The notes beneath the pieces were generated by a model, which saw only the letters and a program-made list of their open reading frames with translations, did not search any database and was not told the DNA's origin. Made by a program: the position numbers and the translations under genes. This document shows, in pieces, positions 52,451 to 61,587 of a stretch of DNA of 64,000 bases (position 1 is the stretch's first letter; each line of letters begins with the position of its first letter). This stretch comes from an uncultured bacterium (lineage in GTDB: Bacteria > Bacteroidota > Bacteroidia > Bacteroidales > Marinifilaceae), in contig CAJMSX010000001.1 of assembly GCA_905216195.1 (NCBI GenBank), positions 1 to 64,000 of the forward strand, in the 5' to 3' direction.

Positions 52451-52541
52451 TATATTTGAAGCTTGTTTTCAAATGGTCAAAAAGGGATCATCTATCTTTA
52501 TAGTATGTATAAGCGGATCTAACCAGCCGCTTATTTTATTA
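52451..52541 (+). ncRNA. Candidate small RNA with -7 element and terminator
   Basis: An exact TATATTTG (52451-52458) is followed about 50 bases later by a hairpin with ATAAGCGG (52509-52516) and CCGCTTAT (52527-52534) and then a T-rich tail. This would yield a transcript of roughly 70 bases on the plus strand, where no protein gene needs a terminator. There is no TTG at the -33 distance. The rest of the gene-free stretch 52240-52590 shows nothing else. Confidence 0.3.
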
Positions 52542-52582
52542 TTCCGTTGTGCATTCGTTGCGCAAATTCATAAAATAAGCCT

Positions 52583-52625
52583 CAAAAATAAAACCCAAAA
52601 CACTGAATATTAGCGTTTTGGGTTT
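52583..52625 (-). terminator. Terminator of the tRNA-Arg gene
   Basis: A perfect 11-bp stem, AAACCCAAAAC (52591-52601) with GTTTTGGGTTT (52615-52625), is followed on the minus strand by TATTTTTG. It starts 9 bases past the tRNA. Confidence 0.85.
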
Positions 52626-52634
52626 TTGGTCTTG

Positions 52635-52706
52635 TGATCCCGTGGGGACTCGAACCCCAATCAAAGGAACCGGAATCCTTCATTCTATCCATTGAACTAC
52701 GGAACC
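52635..52706 (-). tRNA. tRNA-Arg (anticodon CCG)
   Basis: Read on the minus strand, the acceptor arm pairs GGTTCCG with CGGGATC (two G-T wobbles). The anticodon stem is AAGGA/TCCTT around the loop TTCCGGT, giving anticodon CCG with T33 in place. The T arm has GGGGTTCGAGTCCCC. The discriminator is A and no CCA is encoded. The length is 72 bases. Confidence 0.95.
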
Positions 52707-52716
52707 AAATGCGTTG

Positions 52717-52724
52717 CAAAAATA
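52717..52724 (-). promoter_or_regulatory. -7 promoter element of the tRNA gene
   Basis: The minus strand reads TATTTTTG, an exact TAnnTTTG, about 10 bases upstream of the mature 5' end and downstream of the exbD terminator. Confidence 0.45.
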
Positions 52725-52737
52725 ATAATTTTGCAAG

Positions 52738-52766
52738 AAAAAAGGGGATTTTTGATCCCCTTTTTT
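52738..52766 (-). terminator. Terminator of the exbB-exbD operon
   Basis: A perfect 12-bp stem (52738-52749 with 52755-52766, core AAGGGGAT/ATCCCCTT) has A-runs before and T-runs after on both strands. It starts 7 bases past the last exbD stop. Confidence 0.9.
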
Positions 52767-52772
52767 TTAATA

Positions 52773-53246
52773 TTAATTATGGGTGACCTTTTGTCTGGCC
52801 CCATAATTGATTCTCAAAGAATTAGCTTTGCGTAATTCCTGCTTGATGTCGGTAACAATACCCATAGTCGTTTCGGACTGAATCTTCAGGTTGTTCGTAA
52901 TGCTATTTCTTTCTTCTTCTTTCCGAGCCTCGCGTTCGGCTGCTACGAAAGCGCCGAGGTCTTGCAATGTCGCAAACTTATCGTTCAACTGGATACGGGG
53001 TTCCGTTCCATAAGCCTTTTGGAATTGATACGTCGGTTTTCCTACATAAATATTACTTACCAACGATTTCTTTTCCAGTTTGGCAATCTGAGTTGCCTGC
53101 GGCAGATTATTCTGAATCATAAGTGTTACTTCACGCATGGTCGTACTTACCATGAAGAAGAAAAGCAACATGAACACAATATCGGGTAATGACGCGGTTG
53201 AAATTGCGGGCGTTTCTTTCTTGCCCCCTTTTTTAAATTTTGCCAT
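52773..53246 (-). CDS. exbD: ExbD/TolR-family protein, second copy
   Basis: The 157-residue protein has a cytoplasmic tail (AKFKKGGKKETPAISTASLPDIVFMLLFFFMVSTTMREVTL) leading into the single helix. The proton-path aspartate is in SLPDIVFMLLFFF. The C-terminal periplasmic domain is longer than in simple ExbD. It would work with the ExbB homologue to pass proton energy to a TonB-like partner. Its start overlaps the previous exbD stop by one base. Confidence 0.88.
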   Translation of the reverse strand: MAKFKKGGKKETPAISTASLPDIVFMLLFFFMVSTTMREVTLMIQNNLPQATQIAKLEKKSLVSNIYVGKPTYQFQKAYGTEPRIQLNDKFATLQDLGAFVAAEREARKEEERNSITNNLKIQSETTMGIVTDIKQELRKANSLRINYGARQKVTHN

Positions 53247-53818
53247 TATTTTTTTCCTCCTATATTTTTAGGTTCTGCTTCCGATATAGACATAGGTATC
53301 CAATCTTTGATTGCTTCCTGCTGTTCCGATGTCAGTGCTGCGTATTTCTTGCCCCATTTCGACATAGCTTTCCGGTCCCGCACTTCATTGTAAGCGGCGG
53401 CCAACTGGTCTTGTACGGCGATGTACATTTCGTAGGATGTTCCTTTATCACTTTGAAGGGAGACAATGCCTTTGGAAACTTCGACATTCCCCAACAGGTT
53501 GATATCCTTTACGGTCTTTTCCGGAAGACTTTCATCATTCATCGGATTAAGGATAAATTCAATCGTTCTGTCTTTCAATTTGGAAACATCCAGCAATTCA
53601 CCGTTGATAGCCAGTAGGTTGTCCCGGTTCACCATAACCTGCAAAATGTTTCTTTTTGCAATTTTCGGTGCTTCGGTATTATCGGGCTGATATGGCGGCA
53701 ATCTTCGGAACATACCGGAATCTACGTTCATTGTCGTTGTAGCCAAAAAGAATACAAGCAACAAGAAAGCAATATCGGCTGTTGAAGTAGCGTTAATTTC
53801 TGGTCTTTTCTTTGCCAT
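53246..53818 (-). CDS. exbD: ExbD/TolR-family protein, first copy
   Basis: The 190-residue protein has the N-terminal AKKRPEINATSTADIAFLLLVFFLATTTMNVDSG helix, with the conserved aspartate in STADIAFLLL. The periplasmic domain is extended to about 155 residues and has a lysine-rich end. Two unequal ExbD genes after one ExbB are usual in Bacteroidota and may form a heterodimer inside the ExbB pentamer (inference from the family). It lies 36 bases after the small membrane protein gene. Confidence 0.88.
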   Translation of the reverse strand: MAKKRPEINATSTADIAFLLLVFFLATTTMNVDSGMFRRLPPYQPDNTEAPKIAKRNILQVMVNRDNLLAINGELLDVSKLKDRTIEFILNPMNDESLPEKTVKDINLLGNVEVSKGIVSLQSDKGTSYEMYIAVQDQLAAAYNEVRDRKAMSKWGKKYAALTSEQQEAIKDWIPMSISEAEPKNIGGKK

Positions 53819-53854
53819 ATTATTCGTTTTTCTCTTTCCCCAGTGGAGATTGAT

Positions 53855-54295
53855 TTATCTAACTTTTCTAAGGAACTCGGTTGCAATAATAGCAATGATA
53901 GCAGCTCCGAACATGATATACATGGTATAAATGATCGTATCCGAGAATATCAGGCGGGAAGGTACGTTGTCCGGACCGGTATAACCTACGATATTCATGG
54001 GGGTTCCGTCAGCCATGGCATAAGCGATCAATACGACTACCGCCAGTACGATCAGGCCGATAAAACTTTTCATGGCTTGTTTCGGTCGGGTGAACAGTCT
54101 GACGATAGGGAATATTATCGCAGCGATAATGGCTATTATAAATAATGTATACGCCCAATTCAGTAATGAAGCCGTATAGATCGGAGTGGTGTAGATCTGA
54201 TCGGGTACATTGCCACCGAAGATGAACATACCCAACAACACTGCCGTAATAACGAACATTACTATTGTGACGATTCTTAATATCTTTCCAGTCAT
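53855..54295 (-). CDS. Small four-helix membrane protein of the exb cluster
   Basis: The 146-residue protein has four likely membrane helices: ILRIVTIVMFVITAVLLGMF, YTLFIIAIIAAIIFPIV, FIGLIVLAVVVLIAYAM and YIMFGAAIIAIIATEFL. I do not recognise a named family. It sits between exbB and the two exbD genes with a 9-base gap to exbB, so it is probably an accessory of the energising complex. No catalytic motif is visible. Confidence 0.8.
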   Translation of the reverse strand: MTGKILRIVTIVMFVITAVLLGMFIFGGNVPDQIYTTPIYTASLLNWAYTLFIIAIIAAIIFPIVRLFTRPKQAMKSFIGLIVLAVVVLIAYAMADGTPMNIVGYTGPDNVPSRLIFSDTIIYTMYIMFGAAIIAIIATEFLRKVR

Positions 54296-54304
54296 GGTTG
54301 GTGA

Positions 54305-55075
54305 TTATTTATTTTTTTGATTGTATTTTACTAAGATATCCAACAAACTTACAGAGGCATCTTCCATATTGTTTACGATACCTTCGATTTTTGAATTACA
54401 GTAGTTGAAGAATACCTGGAGGATCATAGCTACGATCAAACCACCTACGGTTGTAATCAAAGCCACTTTAATACCTCCTGCAACCAAAGCCGGACTCATA
54501 TCTCCTGCAGCCTGGATGTTATCGAAGGCCTCGATCATACCGATAACCGTTCCAAGGAACCCTAACATAGGAGCGATAGCGATAAACAGAGAAATCCAGG
54601 TCAAACCTTTTTCCAACAGACCCATTTGAACGGAACCGTAAGAAATTACTGATTTTTCAACCATATCTACTCCCTGATCGTAACGCATCAATCCCTGATA
54701 GAAGATACTCGCTACCGGGCCACGGGCATTGCGGCAATATTCTTTTGCAGCTTCAATGCCACCGTTGTTCAGTGCATCCTCAACACCGTTCACTAACTTT
54801 TTCGTATTGGTATCGGCCAAGTTCAGATAAATAACTCTTTCGATGGATACGGCAAGGCCCAAAATCAAACAAAGTACAACAGCTGCCATAAATCCGGCAC
54901 CTCCTTCGATGAATTTCTGTTTGATAGCGGCATGCATGGAGGTACTTTCTACAACGTCTTCGTCAACAGTGGTCGTAGTTTGTGTAGCGTCTGTAGCTTC
55001 CTGAGCCATCAGCATGGTTGATGCTCCAATAGTAAGCATTCCTAAAACTGCTATTAGTGCAAATAATTTTCTCAT
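54305..55075 (-). CDS. exbB: ExbB/TolQ/MotA-family proton channel protein
   Basis: The 256-residue protein has an N-terminal signal-like helix (LFALIAVLGMLTIGASTMLMAQ) and a short extracytoplasmic stretch. The ExbB domain has FMAAVVLCLILGLAVSIERVIYLN, the cytoplasmic loop, GLTWISLFIAIAPMLGFLGTVIGMIEAF and GGIKVALITTVGGLIVAMILQVFF, where the conserved threonine and glycine residues line the pore. It uses proton force to drive outer-membrane transport or another process. It is the first gene of a four-gene operon. Confidence 0.92.
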   Translation of the reverse strand: MRKLFALIAVLGMLTIGASTMLMAQEATDATQTTTTVDEDVVESTSMHAAIKQKFIEGGAGFMAAVVLCLILGLAVSIERVIYLNLADTNTKKLVNGVEDALNNGGIEAAKEYCRNARGPVASIFYQGLMRYDQGVDMVEKSVISYGSVQMGLLEKGLTWISLFIAIAPMLGFLGTVIGMIEAFDNIQAAGDMSPALVAGGIKVALITTVGGLIVAMILQVFFNYCNSKIEGIVNNMEDASVSLLDILVKYNQKNK

Positions 55076-55203
55076 GATCTCTTTAACTGGTTTTTAGTTT
55101 ATAAATAATTAATTTTAACTCTATATGTTTTTTTTATTTTCTTCGCAAACCTTTGTTTACATCGGTTACACTCCGAAAGACGGGGCAAGGTACAAAAAAA
55201 ATG

Positions 55204-56244
55204 TTAAAATCCAATATGATTCACGCTTATTTCTCCTTTTAACGATGATTTTAAACTTTTTTTTATTTCGTTAGCGTCTTTCTCTTTTCCTAACAAATAC
55301 ATCATTTTGCATACGGCCGCTTCGGTGGTAATATCGTATCCTCCTGTAACGCCGGCGTTTACTAGCCGACGACTGGTTTCATACCTGCCCATTTCCACCG
55401 TACCTCCCTGACATTGGCTCACGTTGTAAATAATGATTCCTTTTTCGGAAGCTTCCTGGATTTTGTGCAGAAAACTTTCTTCGGTGGGGGCATTCCCCGA
55501 ACCGTAAGTTTCCAGAACCAGTCCCTTTAAGCCGGGTGTATGGATGACGGCATCCAGTAATTGCAGTCCCATCCCCGGAAATATTTTCAGAATAGCTACG
55601 TCCGTATCCATCTGGGTGAAAGCGGAAACTTTTTTGATACGGGGCGAGTAATCGATTGCGCCGTAGTTGTAATGGATATGAATCCCTATTTCCGCCAGAG
55701 GCGGATAATTGAAGGACTGGAACGCATCGAAACTTTCGGCATTGATTTTAGTGGTGCGGTTCCCCCGGAACAGGCGGGAGCCGAAAAGGATACAAACTTC
55801 CGGCACTATGGCTTTATCGCCGATGTAGGCGGCAGCGATTTCCAGGGAAGCGATCAGATTTTCTCTCCCGTCGGTACGGATTTTTCCGATCGGAAGCTGG
55901 GAACCCGTAAATATGACGGGTTTGGTCAGATCGGACAACATGAAACTGAGAGCCGAAGCGGAATAAGCCATCGTATCGGTTCCGTGTAAAATAACGAAAC
56001 CGCAATAGTTATCGTAATTTTTGAGGATGATCTCGCATAATTCTCCCCACAATGCCGGCCGGACATCGGAGGAATCGATGATGTGAGGAAGGGTGTAGCT
56101 GTCGATATCGAAGCCGAATTCGCGGATTTCCGGGACTTCCTGGGCGATTTGCTCGAAATTGAAAGGACATAATGCACCGGTTTCCGGATCATTTACCATC
56201 CCGATAGTTCCGCCGGTATATATTATCAGTATCGATTTATTCAT
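55204..56244 (-). CDS. ansA: Type I (cytoplasmic) L-asparaginase
   Basis: The 346-residue protein starts at 56244, overlapping the TatD stop by 4 bases (ATGA). The long open frame upstream lies inside tatD. The first catalytic threonine is in IIYTGGTIGMV (residue 12) and the second set is in VILHGTDTMAYSASALSFM. No signal peptide is present, so it is cytoplasmic. It converts asparagine to aspartate and ammonia. It is translationally coupled to the TatD gene, with no obvious metabolic link. Confidence 0.92.
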   Translation of the reverse strand: MNKSILIIYTGGTIGMVNDPETGALCPFNFEQIAQEVPEIREFGFDIDSYTLPHIIDSSDVRPALWGELCEIILKNYDNYCGFVILHGTDTMAYSASALSFMLSDLTKPVIFTGSQLPIGKIRTDGRENLIASLEIAAAYIGDKAIVPEVCILFGSRLFRGNRTTKINAESFDAFQSFNYPPLAEIGIHIHYNYGAIDYSPRIKKVSAFTQMDTDVAILKIFPGMGLQLLDAVIHTPGLKGLVLETYGSGNAPTEESFLHKIQEASEKGIIIYNVSQCQGGTVEMGRYETSRRLVNAGVTGGYDITTEAAVCKMMYLLGKEKDANEIKKSLKSSLKGEISVNHIGF

Positions 56245-57035
56245 CTTATCCCCGAGGGTAATGTGGTTTCCGATTGCAAAGTAAATAAATTCATAGCATT
56301 CTGAGTCGTTATTTCTGCTATTTTTTTCACGTCTTCTCCTGCTATTTCCGAAATTTTCCGGGCAATGAGAGGAATATAGCTGCTTTCGTTCCTTTTTCCC
56401 CGATAAGGGACAGGGGCCAGATAAGGGGCATCCGTTTCCAGCACCAGATTTTGTATTCCCACTTTTCGGATTACGGAGGCCAGCGAGTTGTTTTTGAAGG
56501 TCACGACTCCTCCGATTCCCAACAGAAGCCCCCTGTCGCACGCCCGCCGCGCATCTTCTTCATTGCCGGGAAAACAGTGTAATATACCCGGTAGCTCCGG
56601 ATATTTCTCCAGACTGTGGAAAACTTCGTCCAGGGCATCTCTGGAATGAATAACCACCGGCAGCCGGGCGTCCCGGGCTATGCCCAGTTGATATTCGAAA
56701 ACTTTGATTTGTTCCCGGTAATACGTTTTATCCCAGTAAAAATCCAGTCCGCATTCCCCGATACCGTAAAATGTCCGTTGTCCCAACTGCTGGACTACTT
56801 CCCGAAGTTCCGGCCTATAGTCGGCGTTCACAGAAGTCGGGTGCAGGCCGATGAGGGGAAAGAGGTAGGAGGGATCCGTTTCGCTAAGTGCCAGCATAGC
56901 CGGACGGGAGGTGGAATCGATATCCGGAAGAATAATACGGCTTACCCCGGCTTCTTTCGCCCGCTCTAGCGTTTCTTGCCGGTCCCGGTCGAATTCTTCA
57001 CCGTAGAGGTGAGCATGAGTATCGATGTATATCAT
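56241..57035 (-). CDS. TatD-family metal-dependent DNase
   Basis: The 264-residue TIM-barrel protein has metal-binding DTHAHLYGEEF near the start, LIGLHPTSV, the glutamate of YGIGECGLDFYW, HSRDALDEVF, LHCFPGNEEDARRA and the aspartate of LVLETDAPYLAPVPYRGKRNESSY. These are the complete TatD signatures. Family members act as 3'-5' exonucleases or DNA-repair hydrolases. A TATCTTTG promoter element lies about 28 bases upstream. It is first in a two-gene operon with ansA. Confidence 0.92.
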   Translation of the reverse strand: MIYIDTHAHLYGEEFDRDRQETLERAKEAGVSRIILPDIDSTSRPAMLALSETDPSYLFPLIGLHPTSVNADYRPELREVVQQLGQRTFYGIGECGLDFYWDKTYYREQIKVFEYQLGIARDARLPVVIHSRDALDEVFHSLEKYPELPGILHCFPGNEEDARRACDRGLLLGIGGVVTFKNNSLASVIRKVGIQNLVLETDAPYLAPVPYRGKRNESSYIPLIARKISEIAGEDVKKIAEITTQNAMNLFTLQSETTLPSGIR

Positions 57036-57062
57036 TGGAGTTGACGCTTGAGTATAACGTTA

Positions 57063-57070
57063 CAAAGATA
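57063..57070 (-). promoter_or_regulatory. -7 promoter element of the tatD-ansA operon
   Basis: The minus strand reads TATCTTTG, an exact TAnnTTTG. The -33 position is not recognisable. Confidence 0.45.
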
Positions 57071-57185
57071 CGTTTTTTCCGCAGAATCGGGCGATGGATT
57101 TCGTTAATTAGCTACAGGATTAGTTATTATAATAAAAATAACGGACGACTTTCAGTTTCCTAAAAAAGAGCAGGAACGATTGGGG

Positions 57186-57224
57186 GAAAAAGAGAAGGGA
57201 CCGTGCCGAAAGACACAGTCCCTT
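57186..57224 (-). terminator. Terminator of glutamate dehydrogenase
   Basis: AAGGGAC (57195-57201) pairs with GTCCCTT (57218-57224), extended inward by GTG/CAC. On the minus strand CTCTTTTTCC follows. Confidence 0.8.
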
Positions 57225-57255
57225 TGTATTACGTAAGACGTATACCGGTTGGGGA

Positions 57256-58590
<1,335 letters not shown>

Positions 58591-58613
58591 GTGTGTATAA
58601 TTTTTAAATCTTT

Positions 58614-58630
58614 AAAGCCGTTACGGCTTT
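58614..58630 (-). repeat. Leader hairpin of glutamate dehydrogenase
   Basis: AAAGCCG (58614-58620) and CGGCTTT (58624-58630) are perfect arms around TTA, 24 bases upstream of the start codon. It may be an operator or an mRNA hairpin. Confidence 0.4.
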
Positions 58631-58826
58631 CGTAACAAATATTTGTTTGTTAATTCTAACTGTAACCTTTGGGAAAAATCTCAAACGTTTTCAGAAGTCA
58701 AAATTACCCAATTATTTAATATTCCAAAACTTTTTCCATTTATTTTTTATGATTTGAAAAAGAACTATGCAGGCCGATGGATATCAGAATTCTGTTTTTA
58801 AAAATTTAGGGGGGGCTGCAATTGCC

Positions 58827-59939
58827 TTAACAAAGGAGGTAACGGTTTCCGGAAAGGGAAATCACACGGCCTTTCAGTTCCAGTTGGAGAAGCAAAGCCT
58901 GTAATTCCTGAACGGGAATATGGGTCAGGCGACTGAGGGAATCGGCGTCCAACTCTCCTTTTTCGCGGAATAGTTGCAGGATCTTTTTTTCATTTTTATC
59001 CGGATCGAAAAAATCAAAGGAAGTCTGAGTCTCTTTCGGAGAATGGACCGGCAATCCCATCATCCGGACAATATCGGTGGCGTTTTCCGTTAAAGCGGCC
59101 AGATTCTGTTTGATGAGAAGATTGCAGCCGGCAGACATTTGGTCGTCGGGCCGCCCGGGAATGGCCATTACATCGCGGTTATAGGACCAGGCCATGCGGG
59201 CTGTAGCCATCGCTCCTCCTTTTTCGGCCGATTCCGCCACCAGGGTGGCGTGGGATAAACCTGCGATGATGCGGTTCCTCTGCAAAAAATTTACCGGTCG
59301 TATGGTGGAGGAACAGGGAAATTCCGAAAGGAGCGCTCCTCCCGCTTCCAGTATTTTTTCAGCAGTCTGCCGGTGGGAAACGGGATAAATAAGGTTTAAA
59401 CCATGTCCCAGAACGGCATAGGTTTTCAGACCGTATTTTATACTGGCCCGGTGGGCGGAAATGTCTATTCCATAAGCTAATCCGCTTACGAGCAGAAGAG
59501 GCGCCTGGCTTTCCGCCAATTCCCTCACCAGATGATCGATTCTGTTTTTGCAGCGTTCGGAGGCCTTCCGGGTACCGACTATGGCAAGACGGAAAAGGTG
59601 TGTTGTATCCAGTTCGCCTTTGTAAAAGAATACCAGGGGGGCGTCGGGACATAAAGTCAAGAGGGAAGGATAAGAAAGATGTTCGGAAGAGCAAACCCGA
59701 ATGTGGTGTCGGTCCAGGCTTTTCATTTCTTGCTCTGCCTGTTTCAGTATCGCCCGTCGGTCGGGAACGTTTCCCGGTATGTGGAGTTCGGCGTAGAGTG
59801 CGTGCAGGTTTTTTTCGTTTTCGAGAAAAAATCCTTCTATCCCTCCGCAGTGTTCGAATAAAGGGAGAAAGTTGCGGAGGTTTAAGCGCGGAAGCAGGGC
59901 GAGTGCTACCAGCATACGGATATTGCTTTCAGTATTCAT
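58827..59939 (-). CDS. dprA: DNA-processing protein DprA/Smf
   Basis: The 370-residue protein has an N-terminal SAM-like part (residues 1 to about 75) and the Rossmann domain. That domain has AIVGTRKASERCKNRI, LLVSGLAYGIDISAHRASI, AVLGHGLNLIYP, FPCSSTIRPVNFLQRNRIIAGLSHATLVAESAEKGGAMATARMA and IPGRPDDQMSAGCNLLI. A C-terminal winged-helix domain is present (ILQLFREKGELDADSLSRLTHIP). It loads RecA onto incoming single-stranded DNA in transformation and may have other roles where competence is not known. A long gene-free region lies upstream. Confidence 0.93.
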   Translation of the reverse strand: MNTESNIRMLVALALLPRLNLRNFLPLFEHCGGIEGFFLENEKNLHALYAELHIPGNVPDRRAILKQAEQEMKSLDRHHIRVCSSEHLSYPSLLTLCPDAPLVFFYKGELDTTHLFRLAIVGTRKASERCKNRIDHLVRELAESQAPLLLVSGLAYGIDISAHRASIKYGLKTYAVLGHGLNLIYPVSHRQTAEKILEAGGALLSEFPCSSTIRPVNFLQRNRIIAGLSHATLVAESAEKGGAMATARMAWSYNRDVMAIPGRPDDQMSAGCNLLIKQNLAALTENATDIVRMMGLPVHSPKETQTSFDFFDPDKNEKKILQLFREKGELDADSLSRLTHIPVQELQALLLQLELKGRVISLSGNRYLLC

Positions 59940-60061
59940 GGCAGGTTGTTTATCGGTTTCAGATGCAGATGCCCTTTCAACGGGTGGCCTCGGAGGTCAG
60001 CCGGAGATCTGCTTTTACAGGTCGCACAAAACAGAAACAAACTGTGATTTTAACAAATTTA

Positions 60062-60095
60062 TGAAAAATAATACCGCTAAAAAAGCCTTCAGCGG
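60062..60095 (-). terminator. Possible terminator between the RNA candidate and dprA
   Basis: CCGCT (60074-60078) pairs with AGCGG (60091-60095). The minus strand then reads TATTATTTTT. The stem is short. Confidence 0.4.
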
Positions 60096-60216
60096 ATTAT
60101 TTTGATCCTTTTTCGGTTTAGGCCGGGTGAAATTCGGAAAAGCAGAAAATGAAACGGACCACAGAATTCGGCGGAGCGGAGGAAAATGCCCGGAGCTGGA
60201 GGAGAGGCTGTGCGGA

Positions 60217-60341
60217 AGGAATAAAGTTAAGCGTGGTACCGAATTTATCTGGCTGGCAGATGAACAAGGTCCCGGGATCCCGGACCTCATCCCCGGATAA
60301 AACAGTCCACGCTTAATGGATGAGGTTATATTTTGGGGGAA
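60217..60341 (-). ncRNA. Candidate structured RNA, 6S-type hairpin with its own promoter
   Basis: A 10-bp closing stem (TTAAGCGTGG at 60227-60236 with CCACGCTTAA at 60307-60316) encloses a second helix, TTTATCTGG/CCGGATAAA. A GC-rich tip with AGGTC/GACCT around CGGGATCCCG follows. Internal bubbles separate the helices, as in 6S RNAs, which mimic an open promoter. The CCTCATCC at 60285-60292 also matches GGATGAGG at 60318-60325, so a pseudoknot or alternative fold is possible. An exact promoter lies at 60348-60377. A modest T-rich run (CTTTATT) follows the closing stem. The 6S-Flavo family is my best guess, untested. No protein gene is seen in 59940-60540. Confidence 0.5.
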
Positions 60342-60347
60342 ATAGCG

Positions 60348-60377
60348 CAAAAATAATAAAATGTTGCAGGCTGTCAA
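60348..60377 (-). promoter_or_regulatory. Promoter of the structured RNA candidate
   Basis: Minus strand: TTG (60375-60377), 19 bases, TATTTTTG (60348-60355), a full match to the Bacteroidota consensus. The expected start is near 60341. Confidence 0.65.
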
Positions 60378-60516
60378 TTGTTTTCTTCCAATATTGCGCC
60401 TTTCGCCTCCTCTCTTTTCCTTTTCGGTCCATGTCTTCCTTTGCTTTTCGGGACGGAACGGTTGGTAATTGTACGGTATTTTTGAATTTTAGTTTTTTAG
60501 TTGTAGGTTTTCACTT

Positions 60517-60524
60517 TATCTTTG
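60517..60524 (+). promoter_or_regulatory. -7 promoter element of aroB
   Basis: TATCTTTG is an exact TAnnTTTG, 16 bases before the aroB start codon, giving a very short leader. Confidence 0.5.
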
Positions 60525-60540
60525 TTCCAAACTTAAAGAG

Positions 60541-61587
60541 ATGAAAAATATCGTTTTTTCCCGGAACATCTGTACCGAACTGAATAAAGCCCTTGCTCCC
60601 TACACAGCCGGTCAGATTTATGTCCTGGCGGATACTCATACGCAGGAGTATTGTCTCCCTTTGATTAAGTGTGAAAAAGTGCTTCCGGAGCAGCTGATTG
60701 TGGTACCGGAAGGAGAAGCGCATAAGACGCTGGAGAGTGCGGAACATATTTGGAAGGTATTGAGCAGTCAGGGAGCTAAGCGGAGTTCGGTGCTCGTCAA
60801 TGTCGGGGGCGGGCTGGTTACGGATTTGGGCGGATTTGCAGCTTCTTGTTTTAAGCGGGGGATGAGTTGTATCAATGTTCCGACTACTTTGCTTTCGCAG
60901 GTAGATGCTTCGGTAGGAGGGAAAACCGGTATTAATTTCAACGGCTTGAAAAATGAAATCGGTACCTTTTCTATACCGGAAAAGGTGATTATCGATCCCG
61001 TTTTTTTGAGGACCTTGCCTCTCCGCCAGTTGTTATCGGGTTTTGCCGAGATGCTGAAACATGCCTTATTGGCCGGAGGAGAACATTTTGAACGGATTAT
61101 GCGGGTGGATCCCGAACAGGTCGATTGGGAAAAATTCGGTAATCTGATTTGGAAATCCGTGGAGATCAAATATGCCATTGTGGAAAATGATCCGCAGGAA
61201 AAAAGGTTGCGAAAAGCCCTCAATTTCGGGCATACGGTGGGGCATGCCCTCGAAAGTGCTGCCCTGAGGACGGGGGCGGAGGTTTATCACGGGGATGCCG
61301 TAGCTTACGGGATGATTGCCGAACTTTATTTGTCGGTGCAGCGGAGGGATTTTCCCCCGGCTTTATACGAACGTATCCGGGCTTTTATCGAAAAGTATTA
61401 TCCGCCTTATTTAACCTGTGCTTCGGATGAAGAAATTTACGCGCTGATGTTACACGATAAGAAAAACGAAGGGGAAGGCGTGAATTTTACATTGCTATCT
61501 GCTCCGGGAGTATTTAGGATCGATAATTATTGTACGAAGGAGGAAATTATGCAGGTCCTGAAAGAATTAAACCGTTCGCGAGGATGA
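60541..61587 (+). CDS. aroB: 3-dehydroquinate synthase
   Basis: The 348-residue protein has the NAD-binding VVPEGEAHKTLESAEHIWKVL and VNVGGGLVTDLGGFAASCFKRGMSCINVPTTLLSQVDASVGGKTGIN, the strongest family signature. The zinc ligands sit in FAEMLKHALLAG and in LNFGHTVGHALES and YHGDAVAYGM. It converts DAHP to 3-dehydroquinate in the shikimate pathway. Its stop overlaps the aroA start by 4 bases. Confidence 0.94.
   Translation: MKNIVFSRNICTELNKALAPYTAGQIYVLADTHTQEYCLPLIKCEKVLPEQLIVVPEGEAHKTLESAEHIWKVLSSQGAKRSSVLVNVGGGLVTDLGGFAASCFKRGMSCINVPTTLLSQVDASVGGKTGINFNGLKNEIGTFSIPEKVIIDPVFLRTLPLRQLLSGFAEMLKHALLAGGEHFERIMRVDPEQVDWEKFGNLIWKSVEIKYAIVENDPQEKRLRKALNFGHTVGHALESAALRTGAEVYHGDAVAYGMIAELYLSVQRRDFPPALYERIRAFIEKYYPPYLTCASDEEIYALMLHDKKNEGEGVNFTLLSAPGVFRIDNYCTKEEIMQVLKELNRSRG

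Noticed and set aside
56245..56541. 99-residue N-terminal extension of the asparaginase frame
   Set aside because: It lies fully inside the TatD gene in another frame, and the conserved start of type I asparaginases begins at 56244.
60227..60316. T-box leader, because GGTACCG occurs on the plus strand
   Set aside because: No tRNA-synthetase or amino-acid gene follows, no specifier loop was seen, T-boxes are rare in this phylum, and the good promoter is on the other strand.
60217..60341. SRP RNA, tmRNA or RNase P RNA
   Set aside because: The conserved GGAAGG/AGCAGCC loop of SRP RNA, the tRNA-like end of tmRNA and the GAGGAAAGTC core of RNase P RNA are all absent.
60015..60377. 120-residue open frame on the minus strand upstream of dprA
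   Set aside because: Its composition is not protein-like, it has no domain pattern, and it runs through the RNA hairpin and its promoter.
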